NCBI RefSeq assembly: GCF_000003815.2
Contig: NC_049990.1
Location: 18,348,873 to 18,412,872 of the forward strand
Direction: 5' to 3'
DNA from: Branchiostoma floridae
Taxonomy: Eukaryota; Chordata; Leptocardii; Amphioxiformes; Branchiostomatidae
DNA length: 64,000 nt
Below, one piece after another: positions 12,861-25,700 of this stretch; the stretch's first letter is position 1, and the number at the start of each line of letters is the position of its first letter. The notes below the pieces were generated by a model, which was not told where the DNA came from, did no database searches, and worked only from the letters and a program-made list of their open reading frames with translations. The position numbers and the translations under genes were made by a program.

Positions 12861-15800
12861 AACAGAAAAGAATTCAAAGACAGCTCTGAATTGTTGAGTG
12901 GATTTTTGTGACTTGAGTCCTGCTGACTTGTCCATGCTCTGATTCTGTGTTCCAGTCTGTATCCAGGTCTCCCCTGAGACAAGAAGGCATTGCCCTATAT
13001 GATCAGTGTTATGTAGGTCACGCCATCAAAGGAAATTGATTTCTCAGACAATTAGAAGGAAATTTGGTGTGGCAAACTGCAGGTTTGGTCAGAAAGAGGA
13101 GTCACAGAGAGGAGGTATTATGTGGAGGAGATTACAGAGTAAGACAGGAGAAGGGTGATGATTAAAAAGGAGCAGCGAGGGTCAGGTAGCGCACCTGTAG
13201 GACATATCAAGGTCATAGGCTGTTTAATCTTAAGGAATCGTAGGGTTTCATCAAGTCAACTCCTGTAGTCTTTTTCAGTCGCCCAGTATACAGGTAACAC
13301 TAGTTCACCTTAATCCGTAGGGTAACTTATATCCGTTTTTTTCAATGGGGTATATTTCAAAATACAATATGTTAAAAACATTGCATTTTGCTATAACAAC
13401 TGTTTTTATAGGCAATGTAATATTTGTAATTTTTGACAGCATTTTTTTGTTCAGTGATCTGCACAGAAGTTCACAACATGAGACACAATACATGTAGCTT
13501 GTTTTTCAAAGAAATAGATGGAAAATGTAACAATGTGCAAAATTCTTCTGCTGTTGATGTGTACAAAAAGGCAAAGTTGGATTAACATACTTTATTCATG
13601 CTTGGACTCTGATAGTCTGTTTATATTGGGTACTTACAGATTTCCAATACTGTATTGTAGGCATTTATCCCCATACTGTTTACAGTTTTACACACCAACC
13701 TGCTATCTGTCACTAACAACTAGGTGTTAATGTCTTTTCAATTGGTGGCTGATGAGTTTATGAGTTGGACACTGGCTTCTAATGAGCTTATCTTTACACC
13801 TAGTTAACAACTTGTTTTGTTTGACACCCCCCTGTCAATCACTTTATTGACTAAACTGATTGGTGCAATTGGAGGCCTTATGCATGCTGTGCTTGATTGA
13901 AGGAACAGAAGGAAATGAATTCTTGGAAATATGGCTTCTACATTCGATAGATAAATTCATTCTTGGAAAGTACAAAGGGAACTGAAATTAGGTACAAATG
14001 TAGCTAAAAAGGCAACTGTGATTTTGGCAATTCATTAACATGGGAATTGGGATAATTAGTTATTTGCAAATGCAAAGGAAACAAAGTAACTATAATGTAA
14101 CTTAAAAGGCAGCAGTAGTTTTGGCAATTCATGAATGTTTTCACACTGAGATTTGGTCTTTCCTTTTGAGATTTGGACTTTCATTTTTACATGACAGAAG
14201 AAATTCAATCTGCCCTTCCTTTCACATAGTTGTTGTTGAGTAAACAAATTGTGCCCCTCCCCCCAGCTTCTGTAGAGACCAGTCTGGTATGACTGACTCC
14301 ACCCCTTCTATCTTTAACCCTCTTGAGACAACCCTAATCTGAAACAGACCCCTGCAAGTGTGCATGAGCCCCTAGAGGAATTCTGAAGAAGTCCCTTACC
14401 TAGAACAATGACAACCATAACTAGAATGGTTGCCTGGGAGTCCACATGTAACCAGGGAAAGTTTCCTTTGGGAGCCTATTGGCCTTGGAGAGGAAAAAAC
14501 TGGCCTGTATACTGGGTATAGGCTGGCTTCCAGGCAATGCAAGTAGGATGGTAGATGTCTGGGAACAATAGGTAGTGATGCAAACTCTTCCACTCCCATA
14601 TAAATGTAGCCTGGATTCCAGACTGTTTAAAGGGCCTACACAGGCCAACTCCTTGACTCTAGCCTAGGACAAAAATACCCCTATCGAAATTCTGCAAAAA
14701 GGCCCCCCTGAGATAGACCCTGATAACAACTGGCCTATGATCCAGATTATAGGCCTGGATCTATATCAGCCTATATCCAGGCTGATACAGATAAGTTTCT
14801 TGCAATTTACATTTTCTTTTCGTAACAACTGAAAAGTCCTTGCTCTATCACCTCTACCCCGCATGTTATGTCTAGCAGGCACATGTCAACTGCAGGAGAA
14901 AAATGTTCAAACTTTTATTTATCACGGAATCTAATAAGAGAAAGTGCTTCTAGCAGACCAAAACAAGCTTGTCTCTGCAACAGATACCATCGCTAATGAC
15001 ATGGCAACATCATTTGGCAACAAATTTCCTGTAGCTTATGAATTCTTAATGCAGGTTTTATCACTCTTTCTCAATGAATTATGCAGCTATCCCTGCTAAA
15101 ATGCATATTACTATCAGTGTGGCTATCATCGCAGTCTTTATGGCCATAATTTTGCATAATTTATTTATGGTTTTGTCTCACAGACAGACAGTAGCGCAAT
15201 CAGCCAGCCATTGTATCCTGTCTCAGCTATCATCTTTCAGTTTTCAACTCAATACTCAAAAACATAGACTTGATATCGGCAACTTTTTCAGTAGTCAGTT
15301 TTTTCTCTGTTATTGACACACATCTTTGACATTTGTAGATAGGACTATAAGACTTGTCAACCAATATGATAGCATCTGTTTTCTGTCTACGAATGCTTTT
15401 AAGACAGTTGAACTGTACATTTAGCAGCAGATGGTCCGAGCACATGATATCCCAATTGGCATATAAACAGACATTAATAGTTTAAATGTTTCAACACTTT
15501 TAGAAAAAGAAATCTCTCTTTTCCATAAGTCATTCTTAAGTCTCCAGAACTTTCACTTTTTGGTTGCTTGAAATGATATTTAAGACTCTTGACCTTGAGG
15601 GATGAAGGCCAGAGTTAGAGGTCGTTGGCTCCATTGGCCCCCCTGCACCTGCTACTGGTTAAAGCCCCATTCAGGAGCTACAAAATGCACCATTAACCAC
15701 AGGTTATACCAGATCAGTAACAACAACACTATTTTTTGGGGACCTTCCCTTCCCTGTGACAGAGATTATCATCAAAATGCATAATTGAATAGGAACTGAG

Positions 15801-18726
15801 GAATAAGAAAAAGATAAAACCACTTCACCAGGTGACTTAACCCCATTTCCAGCCTGTAACCGAATCCTGGCCTTGGGACAAACTAGGTCGGTGTGACCCC
15901 ACGTGACCCCTGGCTGGCCCAAAGGTCAGTCCCGTCATTGGCAGGCCTCTTGCTCCAGACTCACAGCCAACTGTTAGGGGCCAGTATGGGGCAGTCAGAG
16001 GGATAGCAGCACACCGCCATGCCGCGCACACTGAGCCAGTGTTAAACCGCCACAACGTGTCCTGCATCCTGTTTGGCGTTCGCTTCACGCTAGCACCTCG
16101 CCGGCTCTCTGTCAATCAGATCTAGCCACCACGCTCTGCCGCTCATCATTGTTCTTGAAAGGTTGGTGTGTTGTTTAGTTGTTTGCGTTTGTCTGGAGGT
16201 AAGGACTGGGATCACAGCTTTTGTCCAGCCAAATCTCCAGCCTATCTGATAGCCGGAGGCTCTATGCTGTCTCTCTGTCAGTGAGCTTGTTCATTTCCCA
16301 GTGAGGTAGAACAAAAGGGAGGGAGAAATGAGTCCAAGTTTTTTGTCTGTTAATCAGTCACTCACATGTGGCACATCTGGGTCAGGCATGACAACATGTC
16401 TGACTGGGCTCAAATCTAGGTCACCTGTCCAGTCTATAGGGAAATTGGTGAAACTTCAATTTTTGAAAAGTTTGTTGTAACAACGTTTCTTTTGTTAGCT
16501 ATCAAAGGGATGGTTGGTAGAATAATAAGTGATATTTTTTTAGAGGATCAGATTTTGAGCCATTCATTTGTTGATTTATCAGGGGAGTGGCAGCATGGGA
16601 TGGACAGGGATGGGCTCCCTCCAATTTCACACTCACTGGGTCTGCACAGACAACAGTTGCTCCTGATATCCTCGGTGGAATAATTCATGATATTTCATTT
16701 TCTGCAGCTTGTCATCTGCCCAGTTACCCATGTGTGATCTTTATTATTCCTGCCCACAGGAAAATACAAATAAATATTGTAAGGTCTTTCCGATATTGGA
16801 TGATGAAATAATCATACTGCCTTGTGGCACCGATATGTATTAAAACTTGGACTAATATTAGTGTTGAGTCTATATTTTGTTTTACATTTTTGGGATAATT
16901 TTCGTAATGCAATTCCAGGTAAAATTTGTGCCACATGCCTTGATTACGTGGTAATTGTGTATCCTGTTCTTCACTTTTATGCATCATTACATCCTGGCCC
17001 TTGACCAAATTCCCTAACTTTCTGATCCCGGGTAGTCAAGTTTGATTTTCGAACTTTTCATGGCTGCATCAATCTCGGTGTACAAATTTGCTTCTATATT
17101 TGTTTTTGATTTGTCAATAAGGCAGATCTTTACAATGTATCCAAGTCTCTAACAAGCTTAGTGACCTGTGTCCATCCAACATGTCTCTGGTACTATCTAC
17201 AGGGAGCGCCGGAAAACAATTCTAATCATTCATTACCATGACTGAGACAGCAGCTAGCCCACTTATCCATGCCTGCATTTCCTAATTTCACACATGCTGG
17301 TATGGCCACCACTGCAGGCAATAACAGAGGGCTCTAATGGGCAGCCATCATGAGCTATTTCTGGTACTGGCTTGTGCCAGCAGATATTTTCTCTGAGGAG
17401 ATTGACAGTTATGCAAACATTTGTGCAGGTTGTTTTGACTTGTCTCTCATCTCCATTGAAGTGACCTGTCAGAATTTATCGTAGAGTTATTAAAGCTGTG
17501 TGTATGTCCTTTTCTTGTACCAAATACAAAATGGAAGTGGACAACAAACTTACAGGCGAGACACCAGAATTTTAAAAAGTGAGAGGCGTACAATGTCATG
17601 TAATGTTATATTTGTAAGCATGTCTTGTGTAACTGAGATGTAGTGTCAAAAGTGCACATCAAAGTATACAACAATCAATTGTACTTGCAGGCTGCCTTTG
17701 TTGGTTTCTCTTTTGGCAACAGCTTGTTACATACACAATTTGACTGTTTAACGGACATGCCAATATCATTCTATTGATAGACTAAACACCCTTTCTTTGG
17801 TCCATTCACTGTTTCAACAAAAAAAGGCCAGACAACGTACATGTAACCATTGCACCAGCTGTTAAAAGCCTTGTTTTGTAACTTTTCTGACCCTCCAATG
17901 TTCAGACTATGTTTATGACAAGAACTGAAGTAGAAAATTAGTAGTGAAATTGAAAAGACAATACAAAGCTTTATGACACTGACGATGTCTTATATCTACA
18001 TGTAGTTTTATTGTTTCAATGCATGTCTGTAAACGTTTATTACTTTGGACAAATAGCTTACTTCTCTTCTTTGTATATACTGGTATGACAGGAAATCCGA
18101 AACCATCTGTCTATACAAGAGCTGAACAAAAGCGGTCTTTTCAATCAAAATTTCTGGTAAACCACTTTGCTTCATATTCCATGACAGCTAGTTCTTGGTA
18201 GGAAACAATTACTACTTCTGTAGTAAGGTTATGTATATAAAGGTTGTAGCCTTCAATTATCATTATATTTGACAACATACATGTAGCATATTGCCTAAAG
18301 GGAATCCCTTTTTAGATATTTTCCCCAACATTTGTCTAGACAGACATTGCTGATCTAACTAGGTTACTAGGTTACAGTGGCCAAAACTGGTTCTTTGATT
18401 GATTATTGTAGTCCTAATATATTGCTGCTGTCCAATTATGAAGGGGTCAGAAGCCGCATGCCCTGACAAATGAATTTTCATTTGGGCTGTGTGATTTTTC
18501 AGGTATTTGACATGTTGACATTTTTGTCTGAAAAACATGAAATTATGTTGTCTCACCAACATCTGTGTGATGTCAGATATTTTTCGTCAAGACAATCAGT
18601 AAATTATGATTTCGCATAGGCTAATTTAATGTTATTGTTATGGATTATATACCTTCATGGAGGTATCTCTTTGTATGTGATTTGCATATAGCGGTAGACA
18701 TACCAACTGGGCAAGAAATATTCCGT

Positions 18727-18767
18727 GAGATGTTTCATGACCTACAAATGAGGTCGTGAAACATCTC
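18727..18767. repeat. Short near-perfect hairpin
   Basis: gagatgtttcatgacct (18727-18743) and aggtcgtgaaacatctc (18751-18767) are inverted copies with a single mismatch, separated by a 7-nt loop acaaatg. Weaker outer arms (atattcc about 18717, ggaatat about 18790) extend the inverted symmetry. It could be a miniature element or a structured RNA in the intron. Confidence 0.6.
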
Positions 18768-21700
18768 AGATAGTACATGACATATAACTGGAATATCGTG
18801 AATTATGTTACATTTCTGACAGATTGGACACATCCTACTTATAGTTATTTACAGAAACTGGTTAAGGGGTCAGAGTGATAGTTTCCAGGCTATGGGATGA
18901 ATCCAGGTCCATTCTAAATGGGACAAACCTTTATCTAAATCATTTCTGTAGCTGACCTGACTCACTCCCATGCAGGGCGAGGGTCTAAATGGGGTTTATA
19001 GAGATACCATGTCCAGTAGTGTGGACGATGGTACCCTACAAGGACATTGCATAAATAATACTTCAACAAACATTCCTGCACATGTGTTAGAGGCATCAGC
19101 ATAACGTGTTAGTTTTGTTAGGTTGATGAATTTTTGCTATAAAGAACTGCGCTCTAGTAGAGCTTCGAGTGAGTAAAATTGTATGCTAGTACCATCATTC
19201 ACATACCTGTACAATTGCGTAATACTATGATTTATCTGTATGTATCTTGATAGAACCTCCCTGGTAAGAGGGATGATTTCAGACTTTGGCAGGATTTCAA
19301 ATTTAACTGCCTATTGTGATGCTGATGTGTTTTTTGTTCAGGTACTGAGGCAGATAATTGGGAAGAGAAAGTCCTCTGGTGTACTAACTGGACATAATCC
19401 CTCTAAGACACATGAAAGCCTCCTGAAAATTGTCTTCAGTGAAAAACAGAGTAAACCTTACTCCAAATAACCAGCACACGCAATTAAAGAGATAGGATCT
19501 AAGGTGTAAATTTGTCATGGGAACCAATTTTAAGGAATGAGACTCCATACCAGGAAACAAAAGATATGAAAGATAAAACTGCATGTGATAGTGTTGGAGA
19601 AGACATATCTATCATAACACATTGTGCTATCATTAACGAACAGGTAGAGGAACGAGAAAGAAAACTGAAATGAGGAACATTGGATAACAAATAGAACCGC
19701 CAGCTCATACAGTTAATGATCTGTTCATTGACTGTAGTGGAGTGGTTGTGGCCATAAATTGTTTGTGACTCACTCCCAACATTTGTTATTGTCCGACCTG
19801 AACAAACCCCAGACTTCAGCCAGCTGTAATACATGCAAATATATGCTGGGTCTTTGATCCTTTTGTCTGGTTGATGTCCCTGCCTCTCCACCAGCGGATC
19901 AGCCTGGGGTCATTTAGTCCTGCCCGTCCCCGCTCCTGTTCAGTCGGGCGGTGTGAGGTCCTTAGCACAACACCTACTATTGTGCGCTACCACCGGGCAT
20001 TCGCTCTGGCTCGCTCGCTAGCTTACAGTACGGATTAGATGTGGTAAAGTTTGGTCAATTCCAGCCAGCGGTGAAAATCACACATCAGTATGTACTATCA
20101 GTATCAGGAGATAGACCAGGTAGGTGTGAGTTCTGTGGGTTGTTTATGCCTGTGTATATAATTATTTGGTCCATGGTAGGTGGTCTGTATAGTGTATAGA
20201 TGCAACCAGTTTCCCAGCCTTCCATTTTGTACAAAAAGGAGGTTTTTGTAATCAGGTGATACATCATGAATGTTGACAGTGGTGGTGTGGTGGTTACGGA
20301 ATAGGGCAGACTGGTGTTTGCATTTATCCCTGTCAAAATTGCCGCTCTTATGGATGTAGATATTAACGATGCATTGCAGCTTTCAATGCTTATGTACAGA
20401 CAGTGTATAGCGTATTGTTTCATGTGACGTACGTAAACGTGTTGTAAATAGGATGATGTAAGTTGGGTTGTCCCAGGCATACAAGATCCTTTTTCTGAAT
20501 AGAACTATCATTATTCTAAAATCAATTCTTATTATCTGAAAGTTAAGATAAAGTGGAATCTTTTTGTACAGACGCCATGTCGTTGTCATATCTAGAATGT
20601 CATCAACTCAGCTTATGTATACAGCTTATGGGTATTAATGATCTCATCCTCAAATGTTGTTGTCATAATGTGATTAGGAAACTTTAAATCCTGCTTTTAG
20701 GTGATAGAACCTGGTAATTATATCAATCGTTACTGATTCGTTAGTTATTTGCATTGATTGAGTCTCGCCAGAAAGGTACAACTTGGACTTAAACTTGTTG
20801 TTCTAAATTACTAAATGAAGCTTGTTTTTTCATAGCAACTATCTAATTTCTTTTAGAAAATAAACTCTCAAATTTGAAAGGAAACTCTTTTAATTCCTCA
20901 GTACCTTTTATATTAATAAGACACGAAAGTTGAATAGGAAGCTACCCAATATCCAGTCAACAAGTCATTTTGCAGTTTGGGCAACCCTCTCCTATTATTG
21001 CCTTCTATCAAATGTAATCCTCTTAGCACTTATGAATGCAAGTGTAGTACAAAGTCAAGGACAAATATAAAAGATTCATCCTCCAGGAGACGACGTTGTC
21101 TTGAGAGTACGTTTCTGTCGCCAGCAGGAGTGTCTGACAATCGGCAGCACGTTATTAAACCGTGGCGCACTTGGAGTGGAAAGGAATGGCACTGACAGTT
21201 AACCTTTCCTGCGGAATATCTGAGTAAGTGCCTCATGCCGTGAAACTTCACCCCTGCCGCCGCCGCCGCTGTTTACAACTTCTCTCACTTCTTAAGTGGA
21301 GTTGTTGTAGAGATTGTTTTAACTGGAGACATTTGTCTCAAGTGTAGCTTTTGAGTGCTGTTGTGCGTACAATTCGACAAATGACATCGTCGTCGGTATA
21401 CTGCCTGCGGCTAGTAGAGGTTGATAATCCCTCCGAGCTGATTGACCTTGATGACTAGATGACACGTACGGTAAAGGTTATCAAGAAACCTTTACGATAT
21501 CTGTCTAGATTAAGCACTATGAGTTACGACGTCAGGTGTCTACCTGTGCTGAAAAATACACCTGGGTAAACTTGGATCAATAGACAATTTGTTCCCATGT
21601 TGCCTGCAGCCCAGAGCTGCCCCAAGGGCAGAGATGATAGCCCAACCCACTATTTTGTTTGCAGCCAAAAGGGTATGAGTAACTCCCTACTACTGACCAA

Positions 21701-22566
21701 CCCCTTTTGTTCCTGCCTCTCAGATCATTTGCTGTTGGAATGATGCCATTAGTTGATATAAACCATTGTCCCTCCAACTGACAGTGATATTCAGCCCAGC
21801 GGCTCCTGATAGTTTAGGGCGGTTCTAACTGTAGGCAAGGGTGGGGAAGGTTAGAAGGCAGCTTAACCGCTGGTAACTTGTGCGTTGTGGTGACTCATTT
21901 CAGTCCTTATTTGGGCTCAGGGCGTTTCTTGCACGAAGAGGGGATGTTTACGTGGTAAGGGCACTGCCAGCTGGCCTGGGGAAGTCACTGGTGCTGCCCC
22001 TCTGATGACATGATTGACACTTCCTTCCCCCTCTCAAAGCCAACCCTCCCCTCGTCATTGTTTGTCAGCCCACATTGCTAATTCTGCAGCGGTAGGCAGC
22101 CAGTCACATTATTCCACCCCTATAACCCCGGCCCACAATTATCTGTGAGCCGGCCGTGATTTTTGGTGTTAGAGATCTTCACCCAAATTGGTGTTCCTCA
22201 ATTGTTCGGAAGATCTAACCAGCTTTGAAGGGAGCGATCCCTGCCCTTAGCCCAGATTGGCGGACACTCTCCCATCTCCGGAGCGGGTGGGCTGGGACAT
22301 GCATACAGAGTTCTAGAATGAAAAAGCACCCGTACTTGGCTTACCACCCCTACGTGGCACTCGACCAGGTTGGCTGCTGTGCTTTTAGCCTAATGGATTT
22401 CAGGCAAAGGCCCCACACTTGCGTGCACAGAGCCCGCTCTTAAATAGTATTAAATCAGGACTAAATGGTAGGCCCTGGTAGAAGGATTACGTGGACTAGA
22501 CGTTTTATTCCTCTTTGTTATTGACGTTATGATGACTCATCAATATTCGTGTCTCTCGCCCCGCAG

Positions 22567-22737
22567 GGACGTTGCACCAGAGAAAACTGCAAGTACTTGC
22601 ACCCGCCACCCCACTTGAAATCCCAGCTAGAAATCAACGGACGCAACAACCTAATAGCCCAAGCAAACGCAAAGAACCAGATCCTACAGCAAGTGCCATT
22701 TCAACCTATTCTGCCGGGGTCTCAACTACAACCAATG
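22567..22737 (+). CDS. mbnl: Muscleblind-like coding exon: zinc finger 2 and linker start
   Basis: This 57-codon exon belongs to an MBNL-family CCCH zinc-finger protein, which binds YGCY motifs in pre-mRNA and controls alternative splicing in the nucleus and mRNA localisation in the cytoplasm. It begins after a pyrimidine-rich acceptor (gtctctcgccccgcag) and ends at a donor gtgagt, both phase 0. The peptide starts [20 protein letters not shown] and continues [10 protein letters not shown], nearly identical to vertebrate MBNL. Cys3, Cys8 and His12 are three of the four zinc ligands of finger 2 (C-x7-C-x4-C-x3-H). The first cysteine sits in the preceding exon, outside the window. The Gln-rich end finishes SQLQPM, like the vertebrate LQPVPM linker. 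A longer open frame begins upstream of the acceptor, but that part is intronic. Confidence 0.96.
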
Positions 22738-25700
22738 GTGAGTCTTCTCTTCTTTTCTTTACTAAAAGTAACTGACATTTTAATTCTTGCACGGAACACG
22801 TTTTGGTTGTTTTTGAATGGACGGATAACAAGACAATGTTGACAGTGGCAATAACAATATCTTTGCTTCTCTTTCACGGATTTTGTTAACATTACTGATA
22901 TCTTGCTTGACTTATAACTATTGAAAATAGTTTCACTTTTTAAAATTCCTTCAATTTTGCTGTGAAGTTGCATCACACACTAAATGCAAAGATGAGAAAT
23001 CACTAGTCTTGGTGACACGGTAAATTTACACGCTCGTTAAACGGTTTGAAAAGTATGTTTACGAGCAGATTTCTACAACAGGTAAGTAAATCACCTTAGC
23101 TTCATTCTGTCTTCCTCTTTTGTGTTGTGAAAGCAAAACGTAGGCTTGACGGAACAATGTCATATGCAAGGTAGGCACAAAAGGTCACAGTGGGCAGGAC
23201 CCACTTCCTCCTCTCTCCTTTCAGACCAAACACAAAAGAAAACTCTGTCTCTAAATCAATCGATGAATTGTTTAAGTCTTTGGGAAGAGAACAACTTTCC
23301 CTTCATAAGAACAAAGTCAGTCTGTTTTGCTGTCTGCCAGACAGAAATGCCGAAAGTAGAGTAGAATGGAAAAGCACAGTTGATCGTATTTCCTGTCCAC
23401 ACCCTCTAGTTTTCATCAGTGCTACAGAAAGTAAACACAGCCCAGAAAACGGGACAGAGTAAGCAAAAACATTATGGTTTGGGATTTTAGGTTCAACTTC
23501 TGTGCTTCGATCGTAGAACAAAGCAAGACAAGCCTCTTAGTTTTGAATATCATAACAGAAGAATAATTATAAGGATTTCCTTTCCAGTATCTCCTTTTTA
23601 ATAATAACTCTTCGTTGCAGCTAGGCTGTAGCAATTTAAAGTAGCCCTTACATACATGATGCAATAGTGAAGATGGAGTGCTGTGTTGTGGAATGTGGCC
23701 AATGTGGACATATTTCTGAGGGAAAGTCTGTGAGGGAAGTGTAAATGGACCGTGCTTGTGTTGTGTCTGATATATCCTGCCTTCTGGGGATCTAGACCCA
23801 GGCTGTTTTCTGTGTCAAGAATTCCACAACAGAGTCCATGTGTGTCTCCGCAGCCCATGGCATTTCACAACAGACCCGGCGAACCCGAACCCTTGCTATT
23901 TTGTTTCATCGCGTAAGGTTCAACTATGGAAAGAAATGTGCCCGGGGTCGTATAAACGGGGGCCGATTTTCCCACACTTGGCCACTCAATGCAACGTCAG
24001 CTGAACCTATCAGAGGTGACGGAAGTCTTGTTAAAAGAGGGCACGACTCCTGTTGAGAAATTGGGAAAATTGCATTACTGCTAAGACACTGTCGGGTAAT
24101 TAAATCTTTCTAGAGACACATGTCAGACAGTACATTCCATGTCAAGGCCAGAAAATAGACCAACCAGGTGTGTCCGTTAGGTTTAATCAACCCTGTTTGT
24201 AGATGGGGAATTGTCAAGTTTTTAACAGTCTTTGTTGTACGATTCTCTGAATATTGCTGATATCTGAAGTAGATAGCTAAAATTGGCCCATGAGAAAGAA
24301 AACATGTCATTATTAGGATGTCAAACTAATCATCACTGTTATTAGTACACAAAGCTGGTATGAACCATGTAATACTTATGCCCTGCAACCATGCAAACAG
24401 ATGTCAAGCAGATGTCATCAGGTTTCTATGCTTAGACGTCTCAATCAGGGCTGTAGCACAAAAATCAAGATAAAGGACGAGATGGCAGGTGTAATAGACA
24501 TATGGGTGGGGCATCAGGTACGTCTAGGCTGTCATAAACAGTTTTTATTGAAGCTGACCTTTTCGATCGTTATTCTCAGCCCTGCCCTCCAGGCAAAACT
24601 AATATTGTATGCAGAGTTCCATGCAGGGTGAAGGTAATTCCAATCTACGTACATTGTATGTTCCAAAAATCTTACACACACTGCTTTACTAAATACTTTT
24701 GTTACGAATTAGGTCAAATAAATTTTTAACCAAGACAGTAAAAGGGTTGGATGTTGCGGGACGTTGTGGGAGCACCGGTAGAATTATAAGGGCTAGAATC
24801 TCACGGGTAGAATATCGGGGCTAATTTCTCGCAACTGCACGGCAGTCTAAATCTATTATGTCTTATCAGCGTCTGTGCTAAAAGTAAACTAGGTTTTACT
24901 TCTAAATTATGATTAAAAAGATTCCTGCAATCCTTGGAAATTAAAATCATTGTATTACACATTTGTACTGTAAGAGGCTCATGGGGAAAACGTTTTTACC
25001 ACAACTTTCTAAAATCTGTGCCAAAGTTTCAAGAGCAATCAGTGAAGAGCTCACTTTGTAGCTTTAATGTAGAACAGGCTATTGGATCTGCAGTTTGGCC
25101 TTGAATTCTAAGTAGCCAGAAGTGATCTAACATCCTAACACTGCGGCAGAACTTTTACAGCTTTTGTAATAAAGAGGGAAGTACAACAGAGACCTTGCTG
25201 CTTCCCCTATGAAGCGGCATCACCGGGCCTAACTCTGATGGATTTGGTAAACCTTTTGTAGAAGCTGTTGACATTTTGGCGCTGGCCTCCTGGTGCACTG
25301 TGGTATTTCCGCAGCCTGTTATTGTATATATCTGTGCCACGATCATGGCGAACTCACAGTTGGGCAACTCGGGAGAGCTGCGCCCGTCCCCGGTAAAATT
25401 AAGAATGCTAGAAACTAAATCCACAAGTTTTGTTGAAGATTAATTAGCCCACAAACAATGTGGTCAAAGTCTAGCATATTATTTCCTACCTTTTCAACTG
25501 TTCATGTCAACAAAAGAGGCAAATACATTACAAGATTTGCTTAGTACGATTCTGTAACATACAATGACTAAAACCATCTTCTAATTGCATGCAAATGAGT
25601 CTGAGGAAAAATATCGAGAAAGCATAGAAAAAATTGCATAAAGAGTCATTAATTTTTACCAAGGAAGAGTTATATCGTAGGTAAAGAAGTAAGTAAAAGT

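Larger units (their letters stand above)
1..22566 (+). other. Upstream intron of the muscleblind gene
   Basis: No coding exon was recognised here. The first visible MBNL exon (22567) starts inside zinc finger 2, so the exon with the start codon and zinc finger 1 must be spliced in from upstream. I looked for the conserved zinc-finger-1 words (VCREF, CKFAHP) and found none, and the only gap is nominally 100 bases. Repeats inside it are listed separately. Stretches 2832-3409, 6060-7990, 8280-10050, 10250-11900, 12870-14380, 14790-18720 and 18770-22566 hold no gene that I can support. Parts of 15840-16200, 19880-20040 and 21060-21480 are richer in GC and less repetitive than their surroundings, so they could be regulatory. 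Confidence 0.7.

Noticed and set aside
14590-14785. Inverted words tagcctggattccagac and gcctggat...atccaggc
   Set aside because: Related to the hairpin MITE at 47900 but too broken to define ends or a target duplication.
16150-16205. Donor-like ctggag|gtaagg after a GC-rich block at 15840-16130
   Set aside because: Could end a noncoding first exon, but there is no start codon in frame with the next exon and no acceptor or promoter evidence.
25345-25392. Possible alternative first exon (ATG in atcatggcg, 16 codons, donor-like ccg|gtaaaa)
   Set aside because: Phase 0 would fit, but the donor is poor and nothing upstream looks like a promoter. Such combinations are expected by chance in a 37 kb intron.
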